The notes beneath the pieces are model-generated. The model was not told where the DNA came from. It ran no database searches and saw nothing but the letters and a program-made list of their open reading frames with translations. DNA of 64,000 bases, from NCBI GenBank assembly GCA_041907665.1, contig JAYRGW010000003.1, positions 1-64,000 of the forward strand, in the 5' to 3' direction. Positions within the stretch are counted from its first letter, which is position 1; every line of letters starts with the position of its first letter. This document shows positions 52,813 to 63,056 of the stretch, piece by piece. The translations under genes and the position numbers were made by a program. This DNA is from JAAYUD01 sp041907665 (GTDB taxonomy: Bacteria > Bacteroidota > Bacteroidia > Bacteroidales > Bacteroidaceae).

Positions 52813-53721
52813 ATGAATATTATTAAGCAATTGACTTCGAAAGAAGTTAAAATAGGAATAGTGGCTGTTGTTGCACTTGCCGTATTGATTTGTGGCATTA
52901 ATTATCTGAAAGGTATTAATATCTTTAAGCCTTCTACATATTACTATGTGAAATTTAAGGATGTCAACGGTCTTGCCAAATCCAGTCCTGTTTTTGTAGA
53001 TGGCTATCGTATCGGTATCGTTCATGATATTATCTATGATTATAATCATCCAGGCAATATTGATGTTGAAATAGAATTGGATAAGTCTATGCGGCTTCCT
53101 AAAAATACTACAGCGGTAATTGCGTCTTCTTTGATGGGGAACTTGCGCCTTAATTTGATAATCCCACATGAGTTGACGGGCTTTTGTGCAATAGGTGATA
53201 CTATTACCGGTGGACTTGATAGTGGCATGATGGAAACTGTTGGTCAACTTGTTCCTGCTGTAGAAAAATTGTTGCCTAAAATAGATTCTATTCTTACATC
53301 GGTTAATGCTTTAGTTTCCGATCCTTCTATAAGGTCTTCTCTTCATTCTATACAGACGACGACAGCCAATCTTGCTGATGCAAGTTATGGATTGAAACGT
53401 TTGATGAATAAGGATGTTCCCCGCCTTACAAAAAAATTGAATGTCATAGGTGACAATGCCATTGCTGTAACAGATCATTTAAAGAGCATCGATTTTCAAT
53501 CTTCAATGGCTAATATTGATTCTACATTGAAGGATGTGAAGGTGATAACCGGAAAGCTGAATAGTAAGGATAATACTTTAGGATTATTTTTGAACGATCG
53601 TTCGGTGTATGATAACTTGAATAGTACATTTATAGGCGCTTCCAGCCTCTTACAAGACTTGAAGGCTAATCCTAAACGATATGTCCATTTTTCTATTTTC
53701 GGTAGGAAAAATAATAAATAA
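52813..53721 (+). CDS. MCE/MlaD-family lipid transport protein
   Basis: A 302-residue protein with one N-terminal membrane helix (residues 14-31, IGIVAVVALAVLICGINYL), then the MCE domain (YYVKFKDVNGLAKSSPVFVDGYRIGIVHDI, to about 120) and a helical C-terminal region. MlaD proteins form hexameric rings on the inner membrane that bind phospholipid for transport between membranes. The permease and ATPase of the pathway are not adjacent, as is often the case in Bacteroidetes. It is co-transcribed with the amidase. Confidence 0.9.
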   Translation: MNIIKQLTSKEVKIGIVAVVALAVLICGINYLKGINIFKPSTYYYVKFKDVNGLAKSSPVFVDGYRIGIVHDIIYDYNHPGNIDVEIELDKSMRLPKNTTAVIASSLMGNLRLNLIIPHELTGFCAIGDTITGGLDSGMMETVGQLVPAVEKLLPKIDSILTSVNALVSDPSIRSSLHSIQTTTANLADASYGLKRLMNKDVPRLTKKLNVIGDNAIAVTDHLKSIDFQSSMANIDSTLKDVKVITGKLNSKDNTLGLFLNDRSVYDNLNSTFIGASSLLQDLKANPKRYVHFSIFGRKNNK

Positions 53722-54070
53722 ATTTTCCCCGTAAAATAGATTCAGTCTAAATAAACAGACGCTCTCTTTTTTTTACTTTATGCGTTTCTAATTATCCCTT
53801 ATGTGCTGACTTATGGGGCTTTATTACATTTCTATCTCAATTTGATTACAAATGTGATAACGGTGCGTTATTTCTTTGATATATAAGAGGTTATATAAAG
53901 TCAATAGTTGCTTCTGTGAACGTTATTTTAACCTTTTATTAACTGTTTGAAAAATAGGATATTATTTTCTGATTTGAAAATGCAATAAAAAAGTCATTTG
54001 TTTTTGTTGATAATGATTTGCAATTTTGCATAAGAGAAGTTGAAGATATTTATAAATGATTGTCTAAAAA
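53722..54070. other. AT-rich gap upstream of dnaA
   Basis: About 350 bases with no gene. It must carry the dnaA promoter. One TGTTGATAA (54005-54013, complement TTATCAACA) resembles a DnaA box; a single box is too little to call a replication origin. Confidence 0.5.
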
Positions 54071-55474
54071 ATGAGTGACTCAAACCTTAAAGATTTGTGG
54101 GGGAGATGTCTGAAGGTTATATGTGATAATATACCTTCTACGGCATACAAGACGTGGTTCGTTCCTATTGTTCCGCTGAAATTCGAGAATAATCAGTTGA
54201 CTATACAGGTGCCTTCTAATTTTTTTTATGAGATATTAGAAGAACGTTATATAGACTTGATGGGGCGTGCTATCCATAAATTTTTCGGTGATGGTGTCAG
54301 ATTGGGATATAAAGTAGTAGTAGATGCGGGAGCAAAGAAAAATAGTGGTGTTATTACAGAACAATCTGCTAATAATACGATTGTGTCTCCTGCTAAATCG
54401 GAGAAAGAGGGGAATAAATCGCCTTCGATGGTGAAATCTCTTGAATCTCATTTGATACCTCAGTATAATTTTGATAATTTTGTAGAAGGTTCGAGCAATA
54501 AATTTTCACGTAGTATTGCCGAAGAAGTAGCTAAGAAACCAGCTGATACACCGTTCAACCCTTTGTTCGTTTACGGTCCTTCGGGGGTTGGTAAGACTCA
54601 TCTTATCAACGCTGTAGGTCTGAAAATAAAAGAACTTTATCCTGAAATGAGGGTGTTGTACGTTTCTGCTCATCTTTTTAAGTTGCAATATATGGATGCT
54701 GCTGTTAATAATACAGTCCCGGATTTTATTCATTTCTATCAGACGATAGATGCACTTATTATTGATGATATTCAAGAGATAGCCGGTGTAACGAAGACCC
54801 AAAATACATTATTCCATATATTCAATCATCTTTATCGTAATCGCAAGCAGTTGATCTTTACTTCAGATCGCTCTCCTATATTACTGCAAGGACTGCCGGA
54901 TAGATTAATGACTCGTTTGAAATGCGGTATCGTTGCAGAACTTGAGAAGCCTACGGCTGAGTTGCGTAAAAATATATTGCGGAGAAAGATCTATCGTGAT
55001 GGATTGCAATTTCCGGATGATGTAATAGATTATATAGGTGAGAATGTTTCTGATAGTGTTCGTGAGTTAGAAGGTATTGTGAATTCTATCATGGCTCATG
55101 CTACCGTTTACAATCGAGATATTGATTTGCCTTTGGCGAAACAGATCGTTCAGAAAATCGTTCGTTACGAGAAAAAGACCATTAATGTAGATGATATCGT
55201 AAAGACGGTTTGTAAACACTATGGGTTGGATTTGTCGGCTATTCATGCTAAGACTCGTAAGAGTGATGTGGTTCAGGCCAGGCAAGTGGCAATGTATTTG
55301 ACGAAGAAATATACTGACTATTCAATATCCAAGATAGGGCAGTTGATCGGTAATAAAAATCATGCAACCGTGATCTATGCCTTTCGTACTGTAAAAGGAC
55401 AGTTTGATGTCGATAAGTCATTCCGGGCTGAAATAGAAGAACTCGAAAAAACATTGGGGGCTGTTACCGCATAG
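54071..55474 (+). CDS. dnaA: Chromosomal replication initiator DnaA
   Basis: A 467-residue initiator, full length. Domain I is at 1-80 (LWGRCLKVICDNIPSTAYKTWF), a short linker follows, then the AAA+ domain with Walker A GPSGVGKTH (169-177) and Walker B ALIIDDIQEI, and the DNA-binding domain IV with the signature KIGQLIGNKNHATVIYA near 425-442. It binds TTATCCACA-like boxes and opens the origin with ATP. It is followed by a terminator and a convergent nitroreductase. Confidence 0.97.
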   Translation: MSDSNLKDLWGRCLKVICDNIPSTAYKTWFVPIVPLKFENNQLTIQVPSNFFYEILEERYIDLMGRAIHKFFGDGVRLGYKVVVDAGAKKNSGVITEQSANNTIVSPAKSEKEGNKSPSMVKSLESHLIPQYNFDNFVEGSSNKFSRSIAEEVAKKPADTPFNPLFVYGPSGVGKTHLINAVGLKIKELYPEMRVLYVSAHLFKLQYMDAAVNNTVPDFIHFYQTIDALIIDDIQEIAGVTKTQNTLFHIFNHLYRNRKQLIFTSDRSPILLQGLPDRLMTRLKCGIVAELEKPTAELRKNILRRKIYRDGLQFPDDVIDYIGENVSDSVRELEGIVNSIMAHATVYNRDIDLPLAKQIVQKIVRYEKKTINVDDIVKTVCKHYGLDLSAIHAKTRKSDVVQARQVAMYLTKKYTDYSISKIGQLIGNKNHATVIYAFRTVKGQFDVDKSFRAEIEELEKTLGAVTA

Positions 55475-55516
55475 GAGCTTCCCTGATGTGTTTGTTTATA
55501 GTTACACACTAAATAG

Positions 55517-55541
55517 GGGCGCCTTTGTTGAGAAGGCGCCC
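55517..55541. terminator. Bidirectional terminator between dnaA and nitroreductase genes
   Basis: 9-bp GC-rich perfect stem, 55517-55525 with 55533-55541, between convergent genes; T-rich on the plus side and A-rich before it. Confidence 0.8.
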
Positions 55542-55556
55542 TTTCTATGAAATTTT

Positions 55557-56288
55557 TTAGATGAACTTTTGTTGTTTTAAAACTTTCAATAGATTGTCGG
55601 ACATGCTGATATTGTCTTCTTTTTTATAGCGGACGTCAGTAAATACTTGAGAAAGTGTCTCTTTATTGTTCTCTTTGATAAACTGAAGATTCTCTTGTAA
55701 GGCTTCTTTTTCTTTGTATAGTGCGTCGATGTCGTTTGAAGAATATTCATGATAGGTCTCTTCGTGGATTAACCCTATAGCTGGCAATCTGTCTTGCTGT
55801 TTGGGGCTTTCGGCAGGATAACCGACAGTGATAGTCGTTACGGGAAATACCAATTCTGGTAGGTGCAAAGCTTCAATAATCTGTTGGGGATTGTAAGTGG
55901 TGGTGCCCAAATAACAAATGCCCATTCCTGCTTCTTCTGCTAGTAGGCTGAAACTTTGAGCTACAAGTAGTGTGTCCATTGAGGCATTGTAAAAAGACAT
56001 TAGGTTGTCGTATCCCGGGTCGGCTTTGCGCTGTTTGCACCACAAAGAAAAACGATGAAAATCGGCACAGAAAGTCAAAACTACCGGAGCTCCTTTTACC
56101 ATTGGCTGATTGAAATGTGCAGGAGAAAGTCGTTCTTTCATTGTTTGGTCTCTGGTGACGATGACGCTATAAAGCTGCATTCCGCCCATTGTAGAAGAAC
56201 GGAACGATTCTGTTAATAACTGGTTCAGTAATTCGGTAGAAACCTCTTTATTGGAATATTTTCTAATTGTTTTTCTATCTTTCAACAT
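55557..56288 (-). CDS. Nitroreductase (NfsA-type, FMN-dependent)
   Basis: A 243-residue nitroreductase-family flavoprotein, started at MLKDRKTIRKYSNKEVSTELLNQLL (56288); an in-frame ATG 54 bases upstream adds residues that do not fit. FMN-binding marks are RKTIRKYSNKEV at the N-terminus, SSTMGGMQLYSVIV and GMGICYLGTTTYNPQQI, and the NfsA-type C-terminal extension with TITVGYPAESPKQQDRLP. It reduces nitro compounds or flavins using NAD(P)H. It is a single gene. Confidence 0.9.
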   Translation of the reverse strand: MLKDRKTIRKYSNKEVSTELLNQLLTESFRSSTMGGMQLYSVIVTRDQTMKERLSPAHFNQPMVKGAPVVLTFCADFHRFSLWCKQRKADPGYDNLMSFYNASMDTLLVAQSFSLLAEEAGMGICYLGTTTYNPQQIIEALHLPELVFPVTTITVGYPAESPKQQDRLPAIGLIHEETYHEYSSNDIDALYKEKEALQENLQFIKENNKETLSQVFTDVRYKKEDNISMSDNLLKVLKQQKFI

Positions 56289-56595
56289 ATTGTTTACTAT
56301 TTGGTTGACTTTTATATTGCAAAGTAAACATAAAATTTTCATTTTTGTTTATCTATTCTATTATTTAATTTTTATTTTGGAAAACTTTTTGTTTTATTCT
56401 ATTTTTTATAATATTGATTATCAGTAAATAAACATTTTATTTTAGAAATCTTTTTGAATGTTGATAACTTATTATGTGATTTCTTTGATAAATCGAAAAA
56501 CCTTCTTAGCTTTGTACCATCAATCTAATATTGTAAACTTCAATTTCTCTCTTTTTATAAATATTGATTGTGTATTACATTAATAAGCTATTATT
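56289..56595. other. Divergent gap holding the ribonucleotide reductase promoter
   Basis: AT-rich. Contains the strong promoter at 56484-56514 and one TGTTGATAA (56459-56467). No gene. Confidence 0.55.
56484..56514 (+). promoter_or_regulatory. Bacteroides-type promoter of the ribonucleotide reductase gene
   Basis: TTTG (56484-56487), 19 bases, then TAGCTTTG (56507-56514): the full -33/-7 consensus with ideal spacing. The leader to the ATG is about 75 bases. Confidence 0.75.
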
Positions 56596-59148
56596 ATGTC
56601 TGATAAAGAAATAGAAAAGTCTACATATTCTTATGATGAGGCTTACGAAGCATCTTTGAATTATTTTCAAGGAGACGAATTGGCGGCACGTGTTTGGTTG
56701 AATAAGTATGCTATGAAGGATTCTTTTGGCAATATCTACGAAAAGTCTCCAGTTGATATGCATTGGCGTCTTGCTCGCGAAATTGCACGTATTGAATCCA
56801 AATATCCGAATGCTTTAACTGTAGAACAGGTTTTTGAATTGCTCGATCATTTCAAATATATTGTTCCGGCTGGAAGTCCGATGACAGGTATCGGAAATAA
56901 TTACCAAGTGGCATCGTTGTCCAATTGTTTTGTTATTGGTGTGGATGGTAATGCCGATTCTTATGGTGCTATTATTAAGATAGACGAAGAACAGGTTCAG
57001 TTGATGAAACGCCGTGGTGGTGTCGGACATGATTTATCGCACATTCGTCCGAAAGGTTCTCCGGTGAAGAATTCGGCTTTAACTTCTACCGGATTGGTTC
57101 CTTTTATGGAACGTTATTCAAATTCTACTCGTGAAGTTGCTCAAGACGGGCGTCGCGGGGCTTTGATGTTATCTGTATCTATCAAACATCCCGACTCCGA
57201 AGCATTTATTGATGCTAAGATGACCGAAGGAAAGGTTACGGGAGCAAATGTCTCCGTTCGCCTTGACGATGAATTTATGCAGTCGGCCATTAACGATACT
57301 CCTTATGTGCAGGTGTATCCTGTAGACTCAAGCGAACCGAAATATCAAAAAGAAGTTAGTGCACGTCAGTTGTGGCAGAAGATTATTCACAATGCATGGA
57401 AATCTGCCGAGCCGGGTGTGTTGTTCTGGGATACCATTATTCGCGAGTCGGTTCCCGATTGTTATGCCGACCTTGGTTTCCGTACGATTTCGACCAATCC
57501 TTGCGGCGAGATTCCTTTGTGCCCTTATGATTCTTGTCGTTTGCTGGCCATCAATCTTTATTCGTATGTTGTAAATCCTTTTACAAAAGATGCTTATTTC
57601 GATTTTGAATTGTTCAAAAAGCATGCTGCTATCGCTCAAAAGATAATGGATGACATTATTGATCTTGAGTTGGAAAAGATTCAGCAAATTTTGAATAAGA
57701 TTAATTCGGACCCGGAAGATGATGAAACAAAATCTACAGAACGTCGTCTTTGGGAGAAAATATATAAGAAGAGCAGTATGGGTCGTCGTACCGGTGTTGG
57801 TATTACGGCCGAAGGAGATATGCTTGCTGCATTGAATTACCGTTATGGAACGGATGAGGCAACGGACTTTTCCGAAGAAGTACACAAAACATTGGCTTTG
57901 GCTGCTTATCGCTCATCTACAATGATGGCTAAGGATAGGGGAGCCTTTGAAATATTCGACGCTAAGCGTGAAGAGCAGAATCCTTTTATTAATCGTTTAC
58001 GTGAGGCAGATCCTGAACTTTATGATTTGATGGTGAAGTATGGACGTCGCAATATAGCATGTCTTACTATTGCCCCTACAGGTACTACTAGTTTAATGAC
58101 GCAAACGACTTCTGGTATTGAACCTGTATTCCTTCCTGTCTACAAACGCCGTCGCAAAGTAAATCCGAATGATGTAAATGTACATATCGATTTTATTGAT
58201 GCAACCGGTGATGCTTTTGAAGAATATATCGTATTTCATCCAAAGTTTGTTACGTGGATGGAATCGCAGGGATACAATCCTGCAAAACATTATTCGCAAG
58301 AAGAAATAGACGAATTGGTACAGAAGTCTCCTTACTATAAAGCTACATCGAACGATGTAGACTGGATGAAGAAGGTTGATATGCAGGGACGAATTCAAAA
58401 ATGGGTAGACCACTCCATTAGTGTTACGATTAATCTTCCTAATGATGCTACCGAAGAGTTGGTTGATCAGCTTTATGTTGAGGCATGGAAATCGGGTTGC
58501 AAAGGTTGTACCGTTTATAGAGACGGCTCTCGCGATGGAGTATTGGTTGCGGCATCGTCCGCCAAGAAAGAGGAATTGCCTCCGTGCAAACCACCTGTAG
58601 TCATCGAAGAACGTCCTAGAACTTTGGATTGTGATGTCGTACGTTTTCAGAATAATAAAGAAAAGTGGGTCGCTTTTGTCGGACTATTAGATGGTCGTCC
58701 TTACGAAATATTTACTGGTTTGCAAGATGATGACGAAGGTATTTCGTTACCCAAAAGTATCACTCATGGACATATTATCAAGAATGTTGATGAATTTGGT
58801 AATAAACGTTATGACTTTCAGTTCGAAAATAAGCGTGGCTACAAGACGACGGTAGAAGGACTCTCTGAGAAATTCAATAAAGAGTATTGGAATTATGCCA
58901 AACTTATCTCCGGTGTTATCCGCTATCGGATGCCTATCGATAATGTTATCAAATTGGTGAGTCAGCTTCAACTCGATAGCGAAAACATCAATACTTGGAA
59001 GAATGGTGTCGAAAGAGCTTTGAAGAAATATGTGTCGGATGGAACGGCTGTAAAGGGTAAAAAATGTCCTAATTGTGGAAACGAAACGCTTATCTATCAA
59101 GAAGGTTGCCTTATTTGCACTTCTTGTGGAGCTTCGCGTTGTGGATAG
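56596..59148 (+). CDS. nrdJ: Adenosylcobalamin-dependent ribonucleotide reductase (class II)
   Basis: An 850-residue class II reductase that turns ribonucleotides into deoxyribonucleotides using coenzyme B12, needing no oxygen. Marks are FKYIVPAGSPMTGIGNNYQVASLSNCFV, the RRGGVGHDLSHIRPKGSPV block, STNPCGEIPLCPYDSCRLLAINL with the active-site region, MGRRTGVGITAEGD and APTGTTSLMTQTTSGIEPVF. The C-terminal tail (C824, C827, C838, C841, C844, C849) is the usual zinc-ribbon and thiol-shuttle end. It is a single gene between dnaA/nitroreductase and NAD kinase. Confidence 0.95.
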   Translation: MSDKEIEKSTYSYDEAYEASLNYFQGDELAARVWLNKYAMKDSFGNIYEKSPVDMHWRLAREIARIESKYPNALTVEQVFELLDHFKYIVPAGSPMTGIGNNYQVASLSNCFVIGVDGNADSYGAIIKIDEEQVQLMKRRGGVGHDLSHIRPKGSPVKNSALTSTGLVPFMERYSNSTREVAQDGRRGALMLSVSIKHPDSEAFIDAKMTEGKVTGANVSVRLDDEFMQSAINDTPYVQVYPVDSSEPKYQKEVSARQLWQKIIHNAWKSAEPGVLFWDTIIRESVPDCYADLGFRTISTNPCGEIPLCPYDSCRLLAINLYSYVVNPFTKDAYFDFELFKKHAAIAQKIMDDIIDLELEKIQQILNKINSDPEDDETKSTERRLWEKIYKKSSMGRRTGVGITAEGDMLAALNYRYGTDEATDFSEEVHKTLALAAYRSSTMMAKDRGAFEIFDAKREEQNPFINRLREADPELYDLMVKYGRRNIACLTIAPTGTTSLMTQTTSGIEPVFLPVYKRRRKVNPNDVNVHIDFIDATGDAFEEYIVFHPKFVTWMESQGYNPAKHYSQEEIDELVQKSPYYKATSNDVDWMKKVDMQGRIQKWVDHSISVTINLPNDATEELVDQLYVEAWKSGCKGCTVYRDGSRDGVLVAASSAKKEELPPCKPPVVIEERPRTLDCDVVRFQNNKEKWVAFVGLLDGRPYEIFTGLQDDDEGISLPKSITHGHIIKNVDEFGNKRYDFQFENKRGYKTTVEGLSEKFNKEYWNYAKLISGVIRYRMPIDNVIKLVSQLQLDSENINTWKNGVERALKKYVSDGTAVKGKKCPNCGNETLIYQEGCLICTSCGASRCG

Positions 59149-59184
59149 TCGAGGTTCCTAGGATTATAACATATAAATGTAGAG

Positions 59185-59219
59185 GAACGTGTCATTCTTT
59201 GGCACGTTCTGTTTTTTTT
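59185..59219 (+). terminator. Intrinsic terminator of the ribonucleotide reductase gene
   Basis: 9-bp stem (59185-59193 with 59201-59209, one G-T pair) followed by eight T. Confidence 0.85.
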
Positions 59220-59252
59220 CTGTCTATTGATAGAATAATCGTATATTTTACT

Positions 59253-59260
59253 TATTTTTG
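59253..59260 (+). promoter_or_regulatory. -7 box of the NAD kinase gene
   Basis: TATTTTTG, 26 bases ahead of the ATG at 59286. Confidence 0.5.
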
Positions 59261-59285
59261 TATCTCGCATTAGATTTTATTCATT

Positions 59286-60161
59286 ATGAAGTTTGCAATA
59301 TTTGGAAATAGTTTTCAAGCACATAAGTCGTTATCCGCAGAACATCTCTTTTATTTGCTGGGTAAAATGAACGCCGAAATTTATATTTGTCGTTTGTTTT
59401 ATGATTTTCTAAAGAAAGAAGATAACTTTAGGATGCCCTCAGATGTCAAGGTCTTTGATGGTAATCATTTTGATGCCGATATGGTTATTAGCATCGGAGG
59501 TGACGGAACGTTTCTGAATGCGGCAAGTAAAGTGGGCGATAAGAATATTCCAATATTGGGGATCAATACCGGAAGGTTAGGCTTCTTGTCGGATGTATAT
59601 CCCGAAGAGTTGGAAGAAACCTTAGACGAGATAAGCAATCGGCATTATAGAGTAGAAGAGAGGAGTGTGTTGCAACTGATAACAGATGAACCTAAATTGC
59701 AGGAAGAACCTTTTGCACTAAATGATATAGCTGTGATGAAACATGATAGTTCATCGATGATCAGTATATATACTACGGTCAATGGGTCTTATCTTCACAA
59801 CTATCAAGCTGATGGACTCATCGTTTCTACTCCTACCGGCTCTACCGCCTATTCGCTTAGTGTGGGTGGCCCTATTATGGTGCCTCATGCCAAAACCATC
59901 GCGCTTACTCCGATAGCCCCTCATAGTTTGAATGTAAGGCCTATCGTGATGTGCGATGACTGGGAAGTTTCATTGCGGGTCGAAAGTCGCAGTCACAACT
60001 ATCTTGTAGCGATAGATGGACGGAGTATTTCTTGCAAAGAAGGTATACAGCTTACTATTCGGCGTGCGCCATACTCTATCAAAGTAGTGAAGCGCTACAA
60101 TCATGTATTTTTTAATACGCTGCGCCAAAAACTAATGTGGGGCGCCGATCGTCGTCAATAA
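59286..60161 (+). CDS. nadK: NAD kinase
   Basis: A 291-residue NAD kinase that makes NADP from NAD and ATP or polyphosphate. The GGDGT motif (71-75) with the catalytic aspartate, NDIAVMKH, and the TGSTAYSLSVGGPI segment are present, as is AIDGR near the C-terminus. Length is usual. It is convergent with the coiled-coil gene with only 27 bases between them. Confidence 0.95.
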   Translation: MKFAIFGNSFQAHKSLSAEHLFYLLGKMNAEIYICRLFYDFLKKEDNFRMPSDVKVFDGNHFDADMVISIGGDGTFLNAASKVGDKNIPILGINTGRLGFLSDVYPEELEETLDEISNRHYRVEERSVLQLITDEPKLQEEPFALNDIAVMKHDSSSMISIYTTVNGSYLHNYQADGLIVSTPTGSTAYSLSVGGPIMVPHAKTIALTPIAPHSLNVRPIVMCDDWEVSLRVESRSHNYLVAIDGRSISCKEGIQLTIRRAPYSIKVVKRYNHVFFNTLRQKLMWGADRRQ

Positions 60162-60188
60162 ACGTTGCGTCGCCCTTTATTAATGTTG

Positions 60189-61058
60189 TTATTTGAGGGT
60201 GAACGAAGAAGAGCCTATCATCGAATTGCCCGCGAATATTTCTACTCGATAAGTTCCGGGGTATAAAAATTCTTTCACATCCCAATATACGGTAACAGGA
60301 GTTTCTTCACCTCTGTACTCTATTGATTTCTTAATAGAATAAGGTATCTCTCTATTTTCAAATTTGAATGTTCCGCCATCGCTCAGTACTGCATTGTCGG
60401 GTTTCGATATTCTGACATAGATCGTACGCATACCAGGCTCTGCTGTAATGTTCTTAGATATTGTAAAGCCTACTGCAAATTTTACGCAGTCTTTTACTTT
60501 CTTGGCTGTCTTTCCTCGTTTGTTTTTGGCCTCCATCCATACATTGGATGCATCCAATTGAGCTGCAAGCGTTACCTTTTCCGATAAGCTGCGCTTTTCT
60601 TCCGATAGATTGTTTATTTGTTTGGAAGCTACATCATATTTGGCCGATATGTCATTAATCTGCTGACGCTGTCTTGTTGTCAACTGGTTCAGAGAATCTA
60701 TTTGGTTAATATAGCTCACCATGACGCGGCGCAATGTGGACAGTTCGTTACGAAGACGGCGTATTTCAGTCGCATTGGTGCTCTTTACGCTGCGAAGCTC
60801 TTCCAATAGCCGCTGACTCTTTTGTTGCTCTTTATCCAGCAACGAAGCCAATGAATCGTTTTTGACCGTTGTCTTTATTTCGTCGTATTGTTTGGAGAAG
60901 CGATAATATTCGTTTTCCAAGTCGTTTTTGTCCAATACGAATTCTTGGTTGAGTGAATAGTTGGCTTTCTTCTCTTTCATTAACATATACGTTACGATAC
61001 CGATTGCCGCTAATAGCAAAACAATGCAAACTGTAAATATAATAGTCTTCTTTTTCAT
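60189..61058 (-). CDS. Membrane-anchored coiled-coil protein, unknown
   Basis: A 289-residue protein started at MKKKTIIFTVCIVLLLAAIGIVTYML (61058), giving one N-terminal membrane helix; an in-frame ATG 42 bases upstream would push the helix inside the chain. Residues 35-165 form a long coiled coil (heptads in LLDKEQQKSQRLLEELRSVKS and EIRRLRNELSTLRR). The C-terminal 110 residues form a beta-rich domain (MRTIYVRISKPDNAVLSDGG ... PGTYRVEIFAGNSMIG). Similar proteins are common in Bacteroidetes without a known role. Probably inner-membrane with the coil and domain in the periplasm. Convergent with nadK. Confidence 0.78.
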   Translation of the reverse strand: MKKKTIIFTVCIVLLLAAIGIVTYMLMKEKKANYSLNQEFVLDKNDLENEYYRFSKQYDEIKTTVKNDSLASLLDKEQQKSQRLLEELRSVKSTNATEIRRLRNELSTLRRVMVSYINQIDSLNQLTTRQRQQINDISAKYDVASKQINNLSEEKRSLSEKVTLAAQLDASNVWMEAKNKRGKTAKKVKDCVKFAVGFTISKNITAEPGMRTIYVRISKPDNAVLSDGGTFKFENREIPYSIKKSIEYRGEETPVTVYWDVKEFLYPGTYRVEIFAGNSMIGSSSFTLK

Positions 61059-61184
61059 TTCATTATATTCTTTTGTTGGTGCAAAAATAGTTATTTCCAA
61101 CTAAATACACTAAAGGTGTTCACTATAAGTTATTACTTTAACTAATTTTATTAAGGAATAATTTCTTTAATACACTCATTGTAG

Positions 61185-61192
61185 TACCTTTG
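61185..61192 (+). promoter_or_regulatory. -7 box of the malate dehydrogenase gene
   Basis: TACCTTTG followed by TACTT, 50 bases ahead of the ATG at 61242. Confidence 0.55.
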
Positions 61193-61241
61193 TACTTATT
61201 AAAATAAAGTATTTATAGAAATTTTTAATTAATAAATTATT

Positions 61242-62180
61242 ATGTCTAAAGTAACTGTAGTCGGCGCAGGTAACGTAGGTGCTACTGTAGCCAATGTACT
61301 CGTATTTCACGAAGTGGCAGACGAGGTTGTTATGCTTGATGTTAAGCAAGGTGTATCAGAAGGTAAAGCAATGGATATGAATCAAACGGCTCAGTCGTTG
61401 GGTTTTGATACCAAAGTAGTAGGTTGCACAAATGATTATGCTCAGACAGCCAATTCTGATGTTGTTGTTATCACATCTGGTATTCCTCGTAAACCGGGTA
61501 TGACTCGTGAAGAACTGATTGGTGTTAATGCCGGTATCGTAAAATCTGTTGCCGAAAACATCCTGAAATATTCTCCTAACACTATCTTGGTTGTTATCTC
61601 TAACCCGATGGATACTATGACTTATTTGGCTCTCAAATCATTGGGCTTGCCAAAGAATCGTGTAATCGGTATGGGTGGTATGCTAGATAGTTCACGTTTC
61701 AAATATTTCTTGTCTCAGAAGTTAGGTTGCAATGCCAACGAAGTAGACGCTATGGTTATCGGTGGTCATGGTGACAAAACAATGATTCCTTTGACTCGTT
61801 TGGCTTCTTATAAAGGTATGCCTGCTAGCTCTTTGATGAGCAAAGAAGACTTGGAAAAAGTAGCTGCCGATACAATGGTAGGTGGTGCTACTCTTACAGG
61901 TTTGCTTGGAACTTCTGCTTGGTATGCACCAGGTGCGAGTGGAGCTTATGTTGTAGAGTCTATCATCCACGATCAGAAGAAGATGATACCTTGCTCTGTA
62001 TATCTCGAAGGAGAATATGGTCAGAGCGATATCTGCATTGGTGTTCCTGTTATTCTTGGTAAGAACGGTATCGAGAAGATTGTAGAACTCGATCTTAACG
62101 AAGAAGAGAAAGCTAAGTTCGCTGCCAGCGCTGATGCTGTTCGTGCAACAAATGGTGATTTGAAAGATGCTTTGAAATAA
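61242..62180 (+). CDS. mdh: Malate dehydrogenase
   Basis: A 312-residue NAD-dependent malate dehydrogenase of the LDH-like type. The Rossmann motif GAGNVGATVA (8-17) opens the chain, MLDVKQG holds the aspartate that selects NAD, SGIPRKPGMTREELI holds the substrate loop arginine, and GGHGDKTMIPLTR holds the catalytic histidine. It interconverts malate and oxaloacetate, in Bacteroides mainly toward malate on the way to fumarate and succinate. A terminator follows directly. Confidence 0.97.
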   Translation: MSKVTVVGAGNVGATVANVLVFHEVADEVVMLDVKQGVSEGKAMDMNQTAQSLGFDTKVVGCTNDYAQTANSDVVVITSGIPRKPGMTREELIGVNAGIVKSVAENILKYSPNTILVVISNPMDTMTYLALKSLGLPKNRVIGMGGMLDSSRFKYFLSQKLGCNANEVDAMVIGGHGDKTMIPLTRLASYKGMPASSLMSKEDLEKVAADTMVGGATLTGLLGTSAWYAPGASGAYVVESIIHDQKKMIPCSVYLEGEYGQSDICIGVPVILGKNGIEKIVELDLNEEEKAKFAASADAVRATNGDLKDALK

Positions 62181-62213
62181 GAATCAACAACTTTTCAGTA
62201 AACTATATATGGG

Positions 62214-62242
62214 GCGGAGAACAGAAATGTTTTCCGCTTTTT
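62214..62242 (+). terminator. Intrinsic terminator of mdh
   Basis: 10-bp stem (62214-62223 with 62228-62237, one G-T pair, GAAA loop) followed by a T-run. Confidence 0.85.
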
Positions 62243-63056
62243 CTTTAGCCTTCTCAATTCAATGGATGGCTTCTTTACATAACTTGATGCCTGTTCATTG
62301 GTTACCTTATACTATTATGCTACAAAGGGATTGTTTATGATGCCTTGGAATGCTGCTAATATGTTCTTCAAATTACGCATATCGTTATCACGTTAAACGT
62401 TATTTGAAATTTATTTGTACTGTTGAAGGATATTAGGTTGGAATCTGAGGAATCTGGAAATCTATTCCAAGAGATAATGTGCGTTCACATACTCAATAAT
62501 TTTCATCGGAAATGAGCTGTTTGAGAAAAAGAATGAAACGAGCTCGTTTATATCCGAATACAGCTATCAGATATCTGTATGGCATCGTTTAGACCGAGTC
62601 TAAATAGACCCCTACCGGAAATAACGTTCCTACAATATGCTCTTGCCTCGATTTTGAGACCTCTTTCCGCTGGCGTTGTATATGGTGCATCATTAATATG
62701 CTGTGTGATAGTGCATAATGGTGTCATACTGAAGTGACAAAGGTTGAAAATGTAGTTGTTTTTACTGAAAAAAAGAATCGATGAATAGTCGCATATATGT
62801 TGTCTTATTTCCAGTAAATAATTAGAATGCTACCCCATTTCACAGAAAGAAACAATGATATGATGCCTTGCATACAATCCTTTTTCACAACATATTTCAA
62901 AGTGAACATTCTCCGATATTCTGATACTTTCTTATCCCAACATAGGCTACAGACTATTGTAGCCCACTATATTTGTTATTGTTCCATCCTCGAATATAAC
63001 TCGAACTAGAGCCACGGCATAGACGCATCACATGTAATTCGTTGATAGACAGAGCG

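Noticed and set aside
53722..56595. Possible replication origin around dnaA
   Set aside because: Only one TTATCAACA-like site on each side of dnaA (54005-54013 and 56459-56467); no cluster of boxes, so oriC is not supported here.
62827..63009. 60-residue plus-strand frame in the long gap after mdh
   Set aside because: Short, isolated, without start context or recognisable content.
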